A stretch of DNA of 64,000 bases from Beta vulgaris subsp. vulgaris. Its lineage: Eukaryota; Streptophyta; Magnoliopsida; Caryophyllales; Amaranthaceae. Both the position numbers and the translations under genes were made by a program. The notes under the pieces are model-generated. The model was not told the DNA's origin. It did not search any database and was given only the letters and a program-made list of their open reading frames with translations. Shown one piece after another: positions 44,313-55,700 of the stretch (position 1 is the first letter of the stretch; each line of letters begins with the position of its first letter). The stretch lies in the NCBI RefSeq assembly GCF_026745355.1, contig NC_079209.1:11256535-11320534 (forward strand), written 5' to 3'.

Positions 44313-47300
44313 ATGGATATAATATCACAATTGCAAGAACAAGTTAATTTGATTGCATCACTTGCATTTAATACATTTGGAACCCTACAAAGAGATGCTC
44401 CTTCAGTTCGTCTCTCTCCTAATTACCCTGAACCTAACCCTACCCCTAATTCGAATCCTAATCAAAACCCTACCCCTAATTCGAATTCTAATCAAAACCC
44501 TAACCCTAATTCGAACGCTAATCCTTCGCAACAACAGCAACCGTCTGATGCTTCCACCAATTTTGCTGATGAACCTAAAACAGCCAGTGCAGCTCTTGTT
44601 AAGGCTGCAAAGCAGGTAAATCTTTTGTCATACTCTTTTTTTTGGGTTTTTTTCATCTAATATTTACTTCCTCCGTTTCTTTTTTTATTATTATTAATTT
44701 GTCGTTTTACATTATATGATCTTCTCCTTAAAGTGCGTGACACGGAGTTATATTGCAAGTAAAAAAAAACGGAGGGAATTATCTGTTTTTGGTGGAATGT
44801 ATGTGTAATATTTGAATCTAGTGGGATTTTCCGGCTCTATTAAGCCGAGATAAAGGAGGAAAATGATGCATTAGCAAGAATTAAGGCTACATTAGGATAA
44901 GTTTTTTTTTATAAAAAAACCCAAATGGACCCAGTGCACACTAACCTAGTGTGCACTGGGTTCGTAAGATATTAACTTCATATAGTGAATTCTACAAAGA
45001 TATAGTGAACTTATATACAATATAGTATATTTCATTAACGGAAAACATAATGTGAAATTATATGCAATATAATAGAGGAATTAATTAAGTTTTAACATAC
45101 AAGAAGATCTAAGTTGCGTAGTATATATCATGACACGTGTTCTAACCTATGGAATGATTTCTCTATGATATAATGAGAATCTGAATGATATAGTGAGTTT
45201 CTGCTTGATATAGTGTGTGTTTGAATGATATCGTGAGTTTCTGCATGATATAGTGTGTTTCTTAATGATATAGTGAGTTTCTGTATGATATAGTGTGTGT
45301 CTGAATGATATAGTGAGTTTCTGTATGATATAGTGAGTCTGACTGAATAATATAGTAAGTTTCTGCATGATATAGTGTGGGTTTGAATGATATAGTGGAT
45401 TTCTGCATAATATAGTGGGTTTTCGCATAATATAGTGGATTGTCAGTAATGATATGTTGTTTTGCCTGGTGCACACTAATGTTAACGTGAACAGGTCCAC
45501 ACAAGTCAGATTGTTTTTTTATGTTTATTTAATTTTAGCTGAATGGTATTCCTTCTTTGATTATTTTTAACTAGTTTGTAGAAAGATTGAGTTTATCTGG
45601 ACCTCTTGAGATCTCCAAGTAGCTAAATCCATACTGTGTGTTTGTTAGTAGAATTTCCTTGGTAGTGCGTGAACACTTGTGTCATAATGCGTCCCGAATT
45701 AGAGACCATATCTGTCTTTGCTTAATATCTTTTATCCTAAAAGATGTAAGAATACGTATGTGAATCATTACATTATGCTACTTTGTTGACATGATTTGGT
45801 AGTTAGTAGTAGAATGCTAGAACTGCTTAGTTTGAATTGGAAATATCGGGAAAAAAGAACTTGTATTTGTTTGTTTGTGACTTGAAAAGATTAGGTGATC
45901 ATTTTAGATTGAAGCTGATCAATGTTTGTATTTCCTATATATATATGGTTATGATGTGACTGCTTAAAGGTTAAACTGTTACGAAAAGATTGTGTTTTCT
46001 GGGTGTCGTGAAGCTTGTCATCTCGAAAGATAAAGGGTGAGTCTTTGCAGGTTGTAAGACATTTAGAGCCATAATTATGAGCATATGAATCACAAGTTGG
46101 AGTAGTCCTACATCTATAATGCTATAAGTTATATGATAGCATCTTTTCAATAGATTTGAGGAGCCGGGACTTTGCAATCTATAGCTCACAAGGTTTCAAC
46201 TATAAACATTATAATTGTGATACTATGATTTAGGGTTTCTTTGTATTCATTATTAATCTTGTTTTGATTTTCTTCTATTATGGAGATGATATGCTTATCG
46301 TCTTGGTCTAAGTTGTGCCTCCATTTCGTAGACGATTTATGTTAAGAGGTTTAGGGCTTATGGTCGACATTGGATGCCAAAATTTGAGTTTTTAGATCAC
46401 TCTTGAGAAGATGGGTTATAGTTGAAATCAATTTATGTTGGGTGTTTTTAGTTGCTACAGATTATGTACATGTCTATGTACTAAATGACACTGTTGGGGG
46501 GAGGATGTTCTGAATTGGGGACTTTGGCGACCAATGATGCTGGTTGCAATAAGCATTGTCCGGAAGATATATCTCGTGGTATTCCAATTGATTTGCGTTG
46601 TCACTAATTGCTTCTCTAACTTGTTCTCTTGCAGTTTGATGCCTTGGTTAATGCCCTTCCATTGGCGGAGGGAGGTGAAGAAATTCAACTCAAAAGAATA
46701 GCTGAGCTTCAGGTATTGTAGTAACTGATTTGCTGTGAAATCTGCAACCTGACTATGTCACAGCCTACTAAGGTGGTCTTTCTTGTTTTACCAGGAAGAA
46801 AATGATGCTATTGGCCAAGAATTGCAGAGGCAGCTTGAAGCTGCAGGTAATGACTAGCTTTATATTTTCTTATTATTTTCAATTTTTGCTGTTTACTCTT
46901 TCCATGGATTCTGCCTGCGTGAGACAAAGCTCCTTTCATCAATTAGACCTAAGTGGAAAGACATTACTTTTCCATTTTTCTGTAGTTCCAGTATCTACTT
47001 GAAGCAATTGAGCACCTGGTGTGTTATCCTCCCTAGGTTTGCACAACTTTGGATCAATTAATAAGTAGTACGAATTACTTTGATTTTGACCCATGGATTC
47101 ATTTATCCTCTATACTATATAGTTGCGTGGTAAGGAGAAAAGGAGAGTAGACTTGGCTGTAGTTATGAAGGAGAAAAGGTATACCAAGATCACAAATTTT
47201 GTAGTTGTGCACATAGAACTAATAAAATGGTCCAACCAGAAATATCCTGATCCAAAGCCGAATCTTGACCCATATCAGGCAAACCTATTTGACCAGACCC

Positions 47301-47740
47301 AAACTTAAAACCGGAATATGATCCAACCCTTCACTTAACCGGAATCAGAAACTGAACCTGATACGAATTACCTGTTTGCTACCTTTGTCGTATATAGCCT
47401 TCTCATCAAATATTTAATCAAGGAGTTGGGTCAAAAGATAACTCTTACATGAGGGTGACTTCTATGCTGTGTGCCTCATTTACTTTTACTAATGTAAGCT
47501 TTCGTTTACCCAAGTGTTGGTATGAAGTATTTTAAAATTGAAGTTTTTATTGGTTTTGATAGAAGCTTTGTCTTTTTTTGCGCTGCTGTTTTTTAGACTT
47601 GAGCTAAAGTAAATAGTAAGGAAACTCACTGGTTTGCACATTTGCTCTTTCCTTGTTGCCCAGATAAGGAATTAAAGGAAGTTCAGGAATTGTACAGCCA
47701 AGCGTCAGATAAGTGCTTAAATATGAAGAAACCATATTGA
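44313..47740 (+). CDS. MED21: Mediator of RNA polymerase II transcription subunit 21
   Basis: Four exons (44313-44615, 46635-46712, 46795-46846, 47664-47740) join in phase to 169 codons plus TGA. All introns are GT..AG. The protein begins MDIISQLQEQVNLIASLAFN, TFGTLQRDAPSVRLSPNYPE, and continues SAALVKAAKQ, FDALVNALPLAEGGEEIQLK, a helical QELQRQLEAADKEL segment and the end SDKCLNMKKPY. This matches plant MED21 (about 140 aa, as I recall), a middle-module subunit that pairs with MED7 and is nuclear. Residues 41-76 are an extra Asn/Pro/Ser/Gln-rich insertion. An in-frame ATG at 44304 would add three residues; 44313 matches the usual MDIISQLQ start. Introns 1 and 3 are long; intron 1 holds two mobile elements. 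Confidence 0.9.
44434..44535 (+). repeat. In-frame CCTAATTCGAAT-type repeat in MED21
   Basis: Units of roughly 30 bp built from AACCCTAMCCCTAATTCGAA and CCTAATCAA encode NPTPNSNPNQ-type repeats at residues 42-71. Confidence 0.75.
44667..44779. mobile_element. Stowaway-like MITE in MED21 intron 1
   Basis: CTTCCTCCGTTTCTTTTT on the left and AAAAAACGGAGGGAA on the right form inverted ends about 113 bp apart. A TA precedes the left end; the right duplication is less clear. Confidence 0.5.
44901..45515. mobile_element. Nonautonomous hairpin-ended element with TGATATAGTG array
   Basis: The left end has a T-run/A-run (44911-44929), then the perfect hairpin GTGCACACTA-ACC-TAGTGTGCAC (44934-44956). 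The right end has GTGCACACTA (45469-45478) with a decayed second arm (45483-45492). Between them lies an array of about 21-bp units, TGATATAGTGAGTTTCTGCA, from 45163 to 45445. The hairpin is shared with 26707-26729 and the array motif is the complement of CACTATATCA. It is therefore read as an internally deleted relative of the Ulp1-gene element, sitting in MED21 intron 1. The target duplication is not resolved. Confidence 0.6.
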
Positions 47741-48526
47741 AGATGTTTTGTATGCAATGATTATGATTTTCTATTCTGGAGTTGTGTCACAACAAGCCAA
47801 TCTTGCCAGATTCTTTTGTCATCTTTGTATAGTTACTATAACTGTCTCCGAGTTCTGCGTAATTTGTTAGTTGAATATTGTGGAATGAGAGCTATGGCAA
47901 TATAGTTTTAGTTATTATGTCCTGGGCTGATTTTACAAGTCTCAATGTAGCAGAACAAAAGGGACAAAAGATGTGTTTAGATGGTTTTGCGTTCCATCGT
48001 CATTAACCTGCCAAATAATTCAAATTAGTGATACTTGTTCTCAAAGAATATGGAGCACAATGTACCCGACTGGCACTTGTACTCGTGTAGCACACACCAG
48101 TGTTCTAAGACCCGAACCGGATATGGAGCATAATGGTCTTGAACCACAATATCACTACTCACATTTGGGTAGTTTCACTGACAGGAAATGCATGTCAAGA
48201 TGGTTTTACTAGCACTCCCTAGTATATAGAGTGAACTGAAGTAGAACCTCAAGAGCTGAATGATATTAACCGGGACAACCAATCTGCTAAAAGGTTCCTT
48301 GACACGTTACAAGGAGTTCGACAGCAGGTGACTTGGTAATACTCAGCATCAGTTTTTGCATAAGAACGCAAATATATGATCTGATATACTTTATTATTAT
48401 CTAAATGCAACATTTGACATCTTCTGTTTGATAATTTATGTCATTTTTTCTTATTGGTTTATGTAAAGTGTTTGTAAATTTAATTTTAAACTGGATAGAG
48501 CCAATATTAGAAGGCTCACCATTGGC
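47741..48526. other. MED21 3' flank
   Basis: A probable 3'UTR extends to about 47890. The following stretch shows no gene; frames over 47970-48210 look non-coding. Confidence 0.4.
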
Positions 48527-49025
48527 TAAGGGCTGGCAAACGCTGACCCAATCTGATAACCGACTTGAACCTAACTCGAAATTTTCGAGTTTGGGTTGAG
48601 ATTTACGATAGGTTGACCTAATCCGATCTGAAACCTTAATGGGTTGGATTTTGATTGACTTTTTGAACCTGAAATAACCCCCAACAACCTGATTTAGAAT
48701 TTGGATTAGGTTCAAATTGGATCAACCTGAAATTTACCATACTTTTACAACATGTCACCTACTTTTAAATTATAAACTTGTATTTAAGCAGGACTATTTC
48801 TTAACTTGAAGTCAGTGGCTAATTTATGGCCTTGAAGTTGGAATCTTTGAATTATTTAGCATTTGAAATTAGGATTTGCAAATTTTAATTTTTAGTGTAT
48901 TGTTATTGCAATTATGTCGAGTTCAGGTTATGGTTTTTTACCTAAAATTAAGATAGTTTGAGTTAGGGTAATTGACCTGAAATAGAAATCGGGTCGACAT
49001 GAACTCGACCCAATTGTCACCCTTA
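48527..49025. mobile_element. hAT-type MITE, 499 bp
   Basis: The ends are TAAGGGCTGGCAAACGCTGACCC and GACCCAATTGTCACCCTTA, inverted. The 8-bp flanks are CCATTGGC and CAATTGGC (one mismatch). The interior carries GGGTTGGATT/AACCTGAA-type degenerate repeats. Confidence 0.75.
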
Positions 49026-49903
49026 CAATTGGCACACTTGCACACATATCATGGGATGAAAGAATATGATTCAGAGTCGCAGTTTACGAAATTGTGATTG
49101 GACGGTTAAACTTTTCCTAATACACATTGTTATTGATTCATTACCGAAAATTGTAACATAAAACCTCCGCTTTATTATATATACACCATTTCTATATGAC
49201 ATACAAACCATGGGTGTTGTAGTTGCATTTTAAACCTATGTGATTATATTTTAAAGTATTGAATGTCTTGTGAAACATCTAAAATAGAAAATGATGCATG
49301 TATTGGGAACATCTAAAAGAGGAAAATGATACATGTATTGTGAAACGGATGTAGTACTAAATTCATGTAACCACATACTCTTAACAGTATGTTATTATTT
49401 CATACTTGTATCTATATAACTTGCAATGAGGCACAATAATTTAGGTGAAGAGTAAAAAAAAGGTGACCCATGTGATTAGAAAAGAGATAGAGAGAGAATT
49501 TCCAAAAAAGTTTCCAAGTAATTAAAACGCCTAAAATAATAACTGTTGCAAGTATATAGTGATGGCCACTGGTGTGGGCTGGGCGGGTCGGATCATGGGT
49601 TGTAGTGGGTCGGGCTGAGATTTCACGGTCAAGGACAGGACTGTGAAATTCATGAGTTGGGCGGGTTGATCCGCGGGCTGAAAAACCTTGGCCACACTGT
49701 TCTGTTATCGATTTTCACGGTTCGTGGTCAGGTGGGATGGACCGGGCTGACAAGCCGACATAAGAATTTTTTTTTCAAAATTATTTAATCATTGAAATTA
49801 TTCATTATTGTTACATAAAATCTTTAAAATGAATTTAAAATATATACAAATATTAATATTAATGAATAATTTCATTATTTTTAAATTTGATTGAATTATA
49901 ATA

Positions 49904-50726
49904 CTTCCTCCGTTTTTTATTAGATGTTACACTTTTGAAAATTTGGGTTCCCTAGGCAAAAATTGAAGGAGTGATTAGGAGAGAATAAGGGTAGGGGATT
50001 AAGCATGTGGGGACCATTGCACATTGGGGGTTTAAGGGAAGGGAGGAGAGAGAAAAGAGGGACCCAACTTGGTTCCCCCCACCACCACCCCAGCAGCCCA
50101 GCCTCCCTCCCCACCCCCGCCCATCTGAACTCCCACCACCACTCCACCAACCCACCCGAAAACCCCACACAGCCACCCGAAAACCCCACCAACCCACCCG
50201 AAAATCCCACCCACCTAAAACCCCACCCCACCCGCCGAAATTCCCACCCACCCGTCGAAAACCCCACCCAGCCTCGCAAAACCCCACCTCTACCGCCGAA
50301 AATGGAGGACCGATGTGATTTTGCGCGAAGAAGATGGCGTGGTTTTTGGTGGGTGGGAGTGGTGGTGGTAGTGGCCGGTGGGTAAGGTTTTCGTGGGTGG
50401 GGGTGGTGGGGGAGGTTTTGCATGGGTGGGGCTGATGTGGTGGTGGGGAAGGAGGCTGCGAGGTGGGGGAAGGGAATAGCCAGCTGAGGTGGTGTGGGGG
50501 GGAGGGGTGCGTGGGTGGAAGAGAGGGAGGAGGTTTAATTAATTTAGATTAGTATATAATGAGGTTAAATTAAGTTAGTTTAATTTTGGTTAATTGTTAT
50601 AAGTAAGGGTAAGTGAGTAATTTTGCAGCATAAAACTTCCAATTTAGGAAATAAAAAAAAATGTAACATCTATTTTGAAACATGCAATTTAAGGAAAGTG
50701 TAACATCTAATAAAAAACGGACGAAG
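49904..50726. mobile_element. Nested Stowaway-like element with GC-rich proline-coding interior
   Basis: TIRs are CTTCCTCCGTTTTTTATTAG and its near-complement CTAATAAAAAACGGACGAAG, continuing through ATGTTACAC/GTGTAACAT. TA occurs at both boundaries (49902-49903, 50727-50728), as for Tc1/mariner-type Stowaway elements. At 823 bp it is unusually long, because it includes a CCACCCGAAAACC-type repeat block. Confidence 0.75.
50085..50295. repeat. CCCACCCGAAAACC minisatellite
   Basis: Tandem degenerate 15-18-bp units (CACCCGAAAACCCCAC and variants) occur in a strongly C-rich strand. Read in frame they give Pro/Asn/Glu repeats; read on the other strand, Gly/Trp/Val. Several overlapping open frames arise from the repeat alone. 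Confidence 0.7.
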
Positions 50727-51013
50727 TATATGCAATTTGATTAGAATATATACAATTTGATTAAAATATACACAATTTGGTTCAATATTTACTTGAATTG
50801 GGTTGGTCTAGTTCATGGGTCGGGTTGAATAGGTTTCATGGTCCGGGCTGAGCGGTTTTAGTAGTGGACTTTAGTGGGCTGGGCTCAAGAAATCTGGCCC
50901 ACCCATCAATTTCACGGTTTGAGCTTTTTGCTGGCCCGGCCCACACTACCCACAAGGTGGGCTGGGTTGGATGGGCTGGATTGGCCCGCCCGTTGGCCAT
51001 CTCTACAAGTATA

Positions 51014-52240
51014 TAAGAACGAAGTATTGTTTACCATTTATTTCACAAAACGTAATCATTTGAGTTCAATCTTTAAAACAGAAAATGGGTTAATCTTTTT
51101 TCTAATAGGATTGACTTACAAATGATTGTCAGATAATGTAAAATCGCTTTATGATAAAATTGTTATAAAGCCATCTCAGATTCTGTTTCAAAGGAGTTAG
51201 GGATATTAGTGGAACGCATGTAGGAGACCTCGACCATCCATGCCCAACTGGGACGAAGATGAGTCTAGGTTTGGCGGAGGTTGGAGCAGAAATGTAGATG
51301 AAAATTGTACTTTCAGTGGGCGATGGAGCAGGTGTACATTCTATGATATACCTGCACCGTCCCCGCATACCCCGCCCGCCCCACTTTTCCTCCATCGGCA
51401 TATCCTCTTGTCTGTTAAAAAAATGTAATAATATATATTGGGAAGCTTATCATAAGAATTGTGTTACATTAATAACAATCTTATTTTGCAAATTGTAGCA
51501 TCGGCTTTAAGGCTTTGACTCATAGTTGCAGACTGAAGAAGCGTGTACAAAGTGGATGTGGATACTCATGCGTGTGGTGAGGAAGGGTGCAAATCAGGTA
51601 CAAAGTGGGTGTGGATCCCCATGCAAGTGGTGAGGCGAACACGAATCGGATGTGGGTACTCGGGTAGGTTGTGGGATGGAGATAGTTTTAAATATGTACT
51701 CGTTGAGGCGCAAATAGGTCTGGAAATTTCCGCAGTAATGTGTGGTGAGCGAGAATGAGATTTTTAAGCTAGTACGAGCATAGGGATGGTCCTCCCCACC
51801 TCCATCAACATCCCTAAAAGCAATCATTTTTATATTAAAATGGTTAGATATTGAGTTAAAGAGGTTAGGTTTTACATTAAAGGCTATGAAAACTATATGT
51901 CCTACAATAAATTATGGTAGTATAGTCTTACGTGGAATTTTACATTAAAATTACAATTTCCGTACATGCAAACCGGGGGGATTTTTAACAAAATCACATA
52001 ATTATTGATCGTTACCATAAATTATCTCCTTATAGCCATCCGTCAAGACTACAAGTCTACAACTACAATACCAATTATATTGACTTGACATTGGTGTTGT
52101 AATTCACACAATTAAAGATATTATTATGATTTTGATACATACAACTCTTGAGGACAATCACTCACCAGTTAATGCTATTAAACTTGTAGGGTATATTGAG
52201 CTACCATAAACTGTGTTCATCAGTTTGTACCTAACACATT
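51014..52240. other. Unassigned sequence downstream of the RBP45-type gene
   Basis: AT-rich sequence with one short G-rich patch of repeated GTGGATCC/GTGTGGTGAGG (51550-51680). No gene was recognised. The polyadenylation region of the RBP gene probably lies between about 52250 and 52550. Confidence 0.35.
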
Positions 52241-52752
52241 GGTATATTTCTGGGCAAAAAGGGAAAGCTGCAACTTATTTCAAGTGGAGATGCTGTAAAG
52301 TGATGCCGATGGACGAAGCTAAAAACTTGATCGAACAAAATGACTTCGCACTCACTGCAATTTAGCCGAATAATATAACTATGATGTTCCAGAGACCATT
52401 ACCACCAAGTTCTCTTCAGATCGAATATACACGCTAAAAACGCAAATGGACATAAAAATTATGGAACATTATAGCTCAAATACTAAACAAATAATGTGAT
52501 CAAAACTCACAACAGCATATAAATTTCATGTATTATAAATCTCAACATAACAAAAGCCGCACCAAAAGCAAGCTACAAAAAAGCAGCACAGAGCAAAAAC
52601 CCAAGACAGTAAATAAAATTCGACCAGCACAATGACCAAGTTATACTACATTCTGCCATCTCTGGGAGGAATCATCCAACTCCAGAAGCTCAGCCTCCAA
52701 GTACAATGACAGCTCCCTGGCAACCGACCTCTCCTGCTTGGCATAAGGTAGA

Positions 52753-55700
52753 TCACTGCAAAATGCAACACTTATTAGCTTTTTGACAAGGATGATAACT
52801 CAAGCGAGTGTGACTGACCTAACCACAAAAGGAAGGCATATATTCAGGAATTTGGTAGGAAAAAAACCGGAATATTTTGAGTTTAAAGTCTAAAACAAAG
52901 GATTTGAAGACTATTGATCATCAAATGCAACTATGCAATACTTGTTTTGCATACTCCCAATGACATTTACAAAACTAAATAGCTAAAATTTTCATATCAA
53001 CTAACCTGTTGTTGCAATGGCATCTGAGCCTGCTGAGGCATCGCGTAACCACCATAACCAGGGTAGCCACCATAGTACATGTTTGGGTCTTGAGGAGCAG
53101 ATACATATCCATAAGAGTCGTATCCTTGAGGATAACCATAATAAGCAGCATTGTTCCACTGGTTCTGGTCAGGTTGAGACTGAAACATTCGACCACAAAA
53201 ACTCAGCAAGGGTCTCAACAAAAAAAAAAAAAAATTCGATCCGAGATCTTCGATAGGCACCCCTACAAGCAAAGGAAACCAGGGCAGTACCTGTCTGTTG
53301 TTAGGACTACGGCCCCACGAAAGTCTAACATTTCGTCCGCCTAATTGCATTCCGTTCAATACCCTCAATGCTTCCTCAGCACTACTTCTGCAGAATTGTT
53401 AAAATAAAAAGTTGAGTTTGCAACTAAATGTGCCGACTTACAAGAAATTCAACAAAGTAAAGGAACAATCAAGAAAATCATACAAACCTGTTAGTAAATT
53501 GAACAAACCCGCACTGTTTGCCCGCAGGAATTTTTACATGGACCAATTCTCCGTAAGGGCTAAATGTTTGTCTCAAATGTTCATCAGTCACATTAGAATC
53601 CAAATTGCCAACAAATATCTGGAAAAATAATAAACAAGGTCAGATGCCATTGAGTTTTAACTAGGCAAAACTCTCAAAATAAAAGTACCCACAGTAGTGT
53701 TACTCGGATCACTGTCATTTGGAGTTCCCTGATTATTCTGATATGAAGCTGCGTTTAAGAAAAAAAGATAAGGATAAAGCAACAAGCACCTGAGAAACTT
53801 ATTACACCAAGTAGGATAAGGTTTTTTAAAAACAAAAAGACAAGCTAGTGACTCTACATGACAGTGCAACTCAAAAGTGGTAGATATTCCTGACTTCAAA
53901 GAAAAAGATTGCAAGAGTAGATAGATCGTATTAACAGCCAGAGCAGATATCTAGCCTCAAAACTAAAGCCAACATGCAAAGCATTTTTAAAACAGGGCAG
54001 TACAGTGATAAGGAAAAATAGCATACAAAAAACTTCATAGTGTAATCTGGAAGAACCCAAAAGAGATGTTTTGAGCAATAGGTCAACAACCTCCAAAATA
54101 CAAAGGCTTCACATACAGAGCATCATATCATACATAATCAGACAGATGAATACAAAGAGACAAGAAACTCCGGCACAACAAAGGTCATAGCCATATAGAG
54201 TTATAAAGCAGATCTCTGTGCACACTAATATTTCCACCGTTTGTTTACCTCTACCATTCCTACTTTGCACATTTGCCAACGCACAACTTTCAGCATTAAC
54301 ATCTTTTATTATTTACCAGTAAAAGTTGCGCAAAAATTACATATATATATTGAGACGAGTCATCCCACATGCCTACATATTTCCTTATTCGACTCTTTAA
54401 TGTCAAACTGGTAGAAGCAAATTAAAACAAAGTAATTTTTTCTCGTATCTGCTCATCAACTAAAATAAAATGTTTTGAATCTAGACTCATATCGCAAGTA
54501 ACAGGAAGTGCACAAATGACATGGACAGACCATAAAACAAGCATACCGCACCAATTAACATTTAACAATATAGAATGATCATCAATCCAAGCGGCAGAAA
54601 GCAAAATTTCCAAGATTATAATTCCTCAAAACCATCTGGGAACAAATTCTCAACAATCTATTTCCTTTGAAAAAAGTAACCATGGGTGTTAAACCATAGT
54701 TTTCAACAATCTGATTGAATCTAGAAAGATTAGAACACCAAAAGGAAATCTTGAAATCGCTTTAAAACTAAAAAGCAAAGTATGCTGGGATGATGAATAA
54801 TGGGCACAAAGAACACACTTGGGTGCTTACTAAAAAAACTAAAAGAACATCAAAGAACCAGCAACCCATCCACTAAACTACAGAACGTAAAAGAAGTCCA
54901 TGGCTCTAAAAAAAATATGCCTCAATGTTGCATTGTACAAAAAGAGAGCAACACTGACAAGATCAAACTTATTTTCTTGCTTGCAAAAGAAGAAATAGAC
55001 TACATGATCTTAAACCAGCAACTCAACAGACTAAATATGAAAATGACCACAGAGGGCAAAGGAGCATTAAGAAAAAAGGTAAAGTGAAAGTAAATGGCAT
55101 CCTGTAGTAAATGAAAACGAACTGAACTGAGAGCTGAATAATAAGGATAAAATAAGAAACTGAATGGAAGAATAACGTTTAGCACTGGAACTGCTGTAAA
55201 TGGAAAATATATGACATTACTGACCTACACGAGGCAACGTTCTAAGGGGGTAACCATTTCGGCTGAATTCAGTCCCAGGCCCCTAAATGATAGAGCCTCT
55301 TGACACCCTGCTTTGAGACAATGTGAGCTCATTAAGATTTTTCAGTTTAGAATTAATTGTTCCCAAATTCTGAAAGGCAAGCACTGGAACTGAATTTCTG
55401 CGTATCTTCAAAAGTACAACTGAATGAAGTAGGCCCAATATTATGGTAAACCAGTATGGACAAAAATCAAATGCATTGCTTCCCACCTCTACCAACTTGA
55501 ATTTACAGTACAAATCAAACAAGTTCACGCAGACAGCATAACATACAACACTGGGATTCAACGCATCATATTTTAAGCACTATCATTGAAAGTACATACC
55601 TGTTCCGCCAACACTTTTCTTGTTTGCAGCTGCTCCAATACGCATTGCACGGCCTAAGCACATCATTCCATTCATCTCTGACATGGCACGTGCTTGTTCA

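Larger units (their letters stand above)
49557..51005. mobile_element. hAT-type element, 1449 bp, hosting a nested insertion
   Basis: Perfect 8-bp target duplications CAAGTATA lie at 49549-49556 and 51006-51013. The ends are TAGTGATGGCCACTGG and the complement of TAGAGATGGCCAACGG, followed by GGGCTGGGCGGG-type repeats. No transposase is present. An 823-bp Stowaway-like element sits inside; without it the hAT element is about 625 bp. Confidence 0.85.

Noticed and set aside
50005..50423. Proline-rich and glycine-rich open frames on both strands
   Set aside because: Products of the CCACCCGAAAACC repeat inside the nested Stowaway-like element; no start context, no domain.
53657..55561. Short minus-strand frames within intron 2 of the RBP45-type gene
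   Set aside because: They extend across splice sites of the reconstructed gene or lie wholly in the intron, with no homology recognised.
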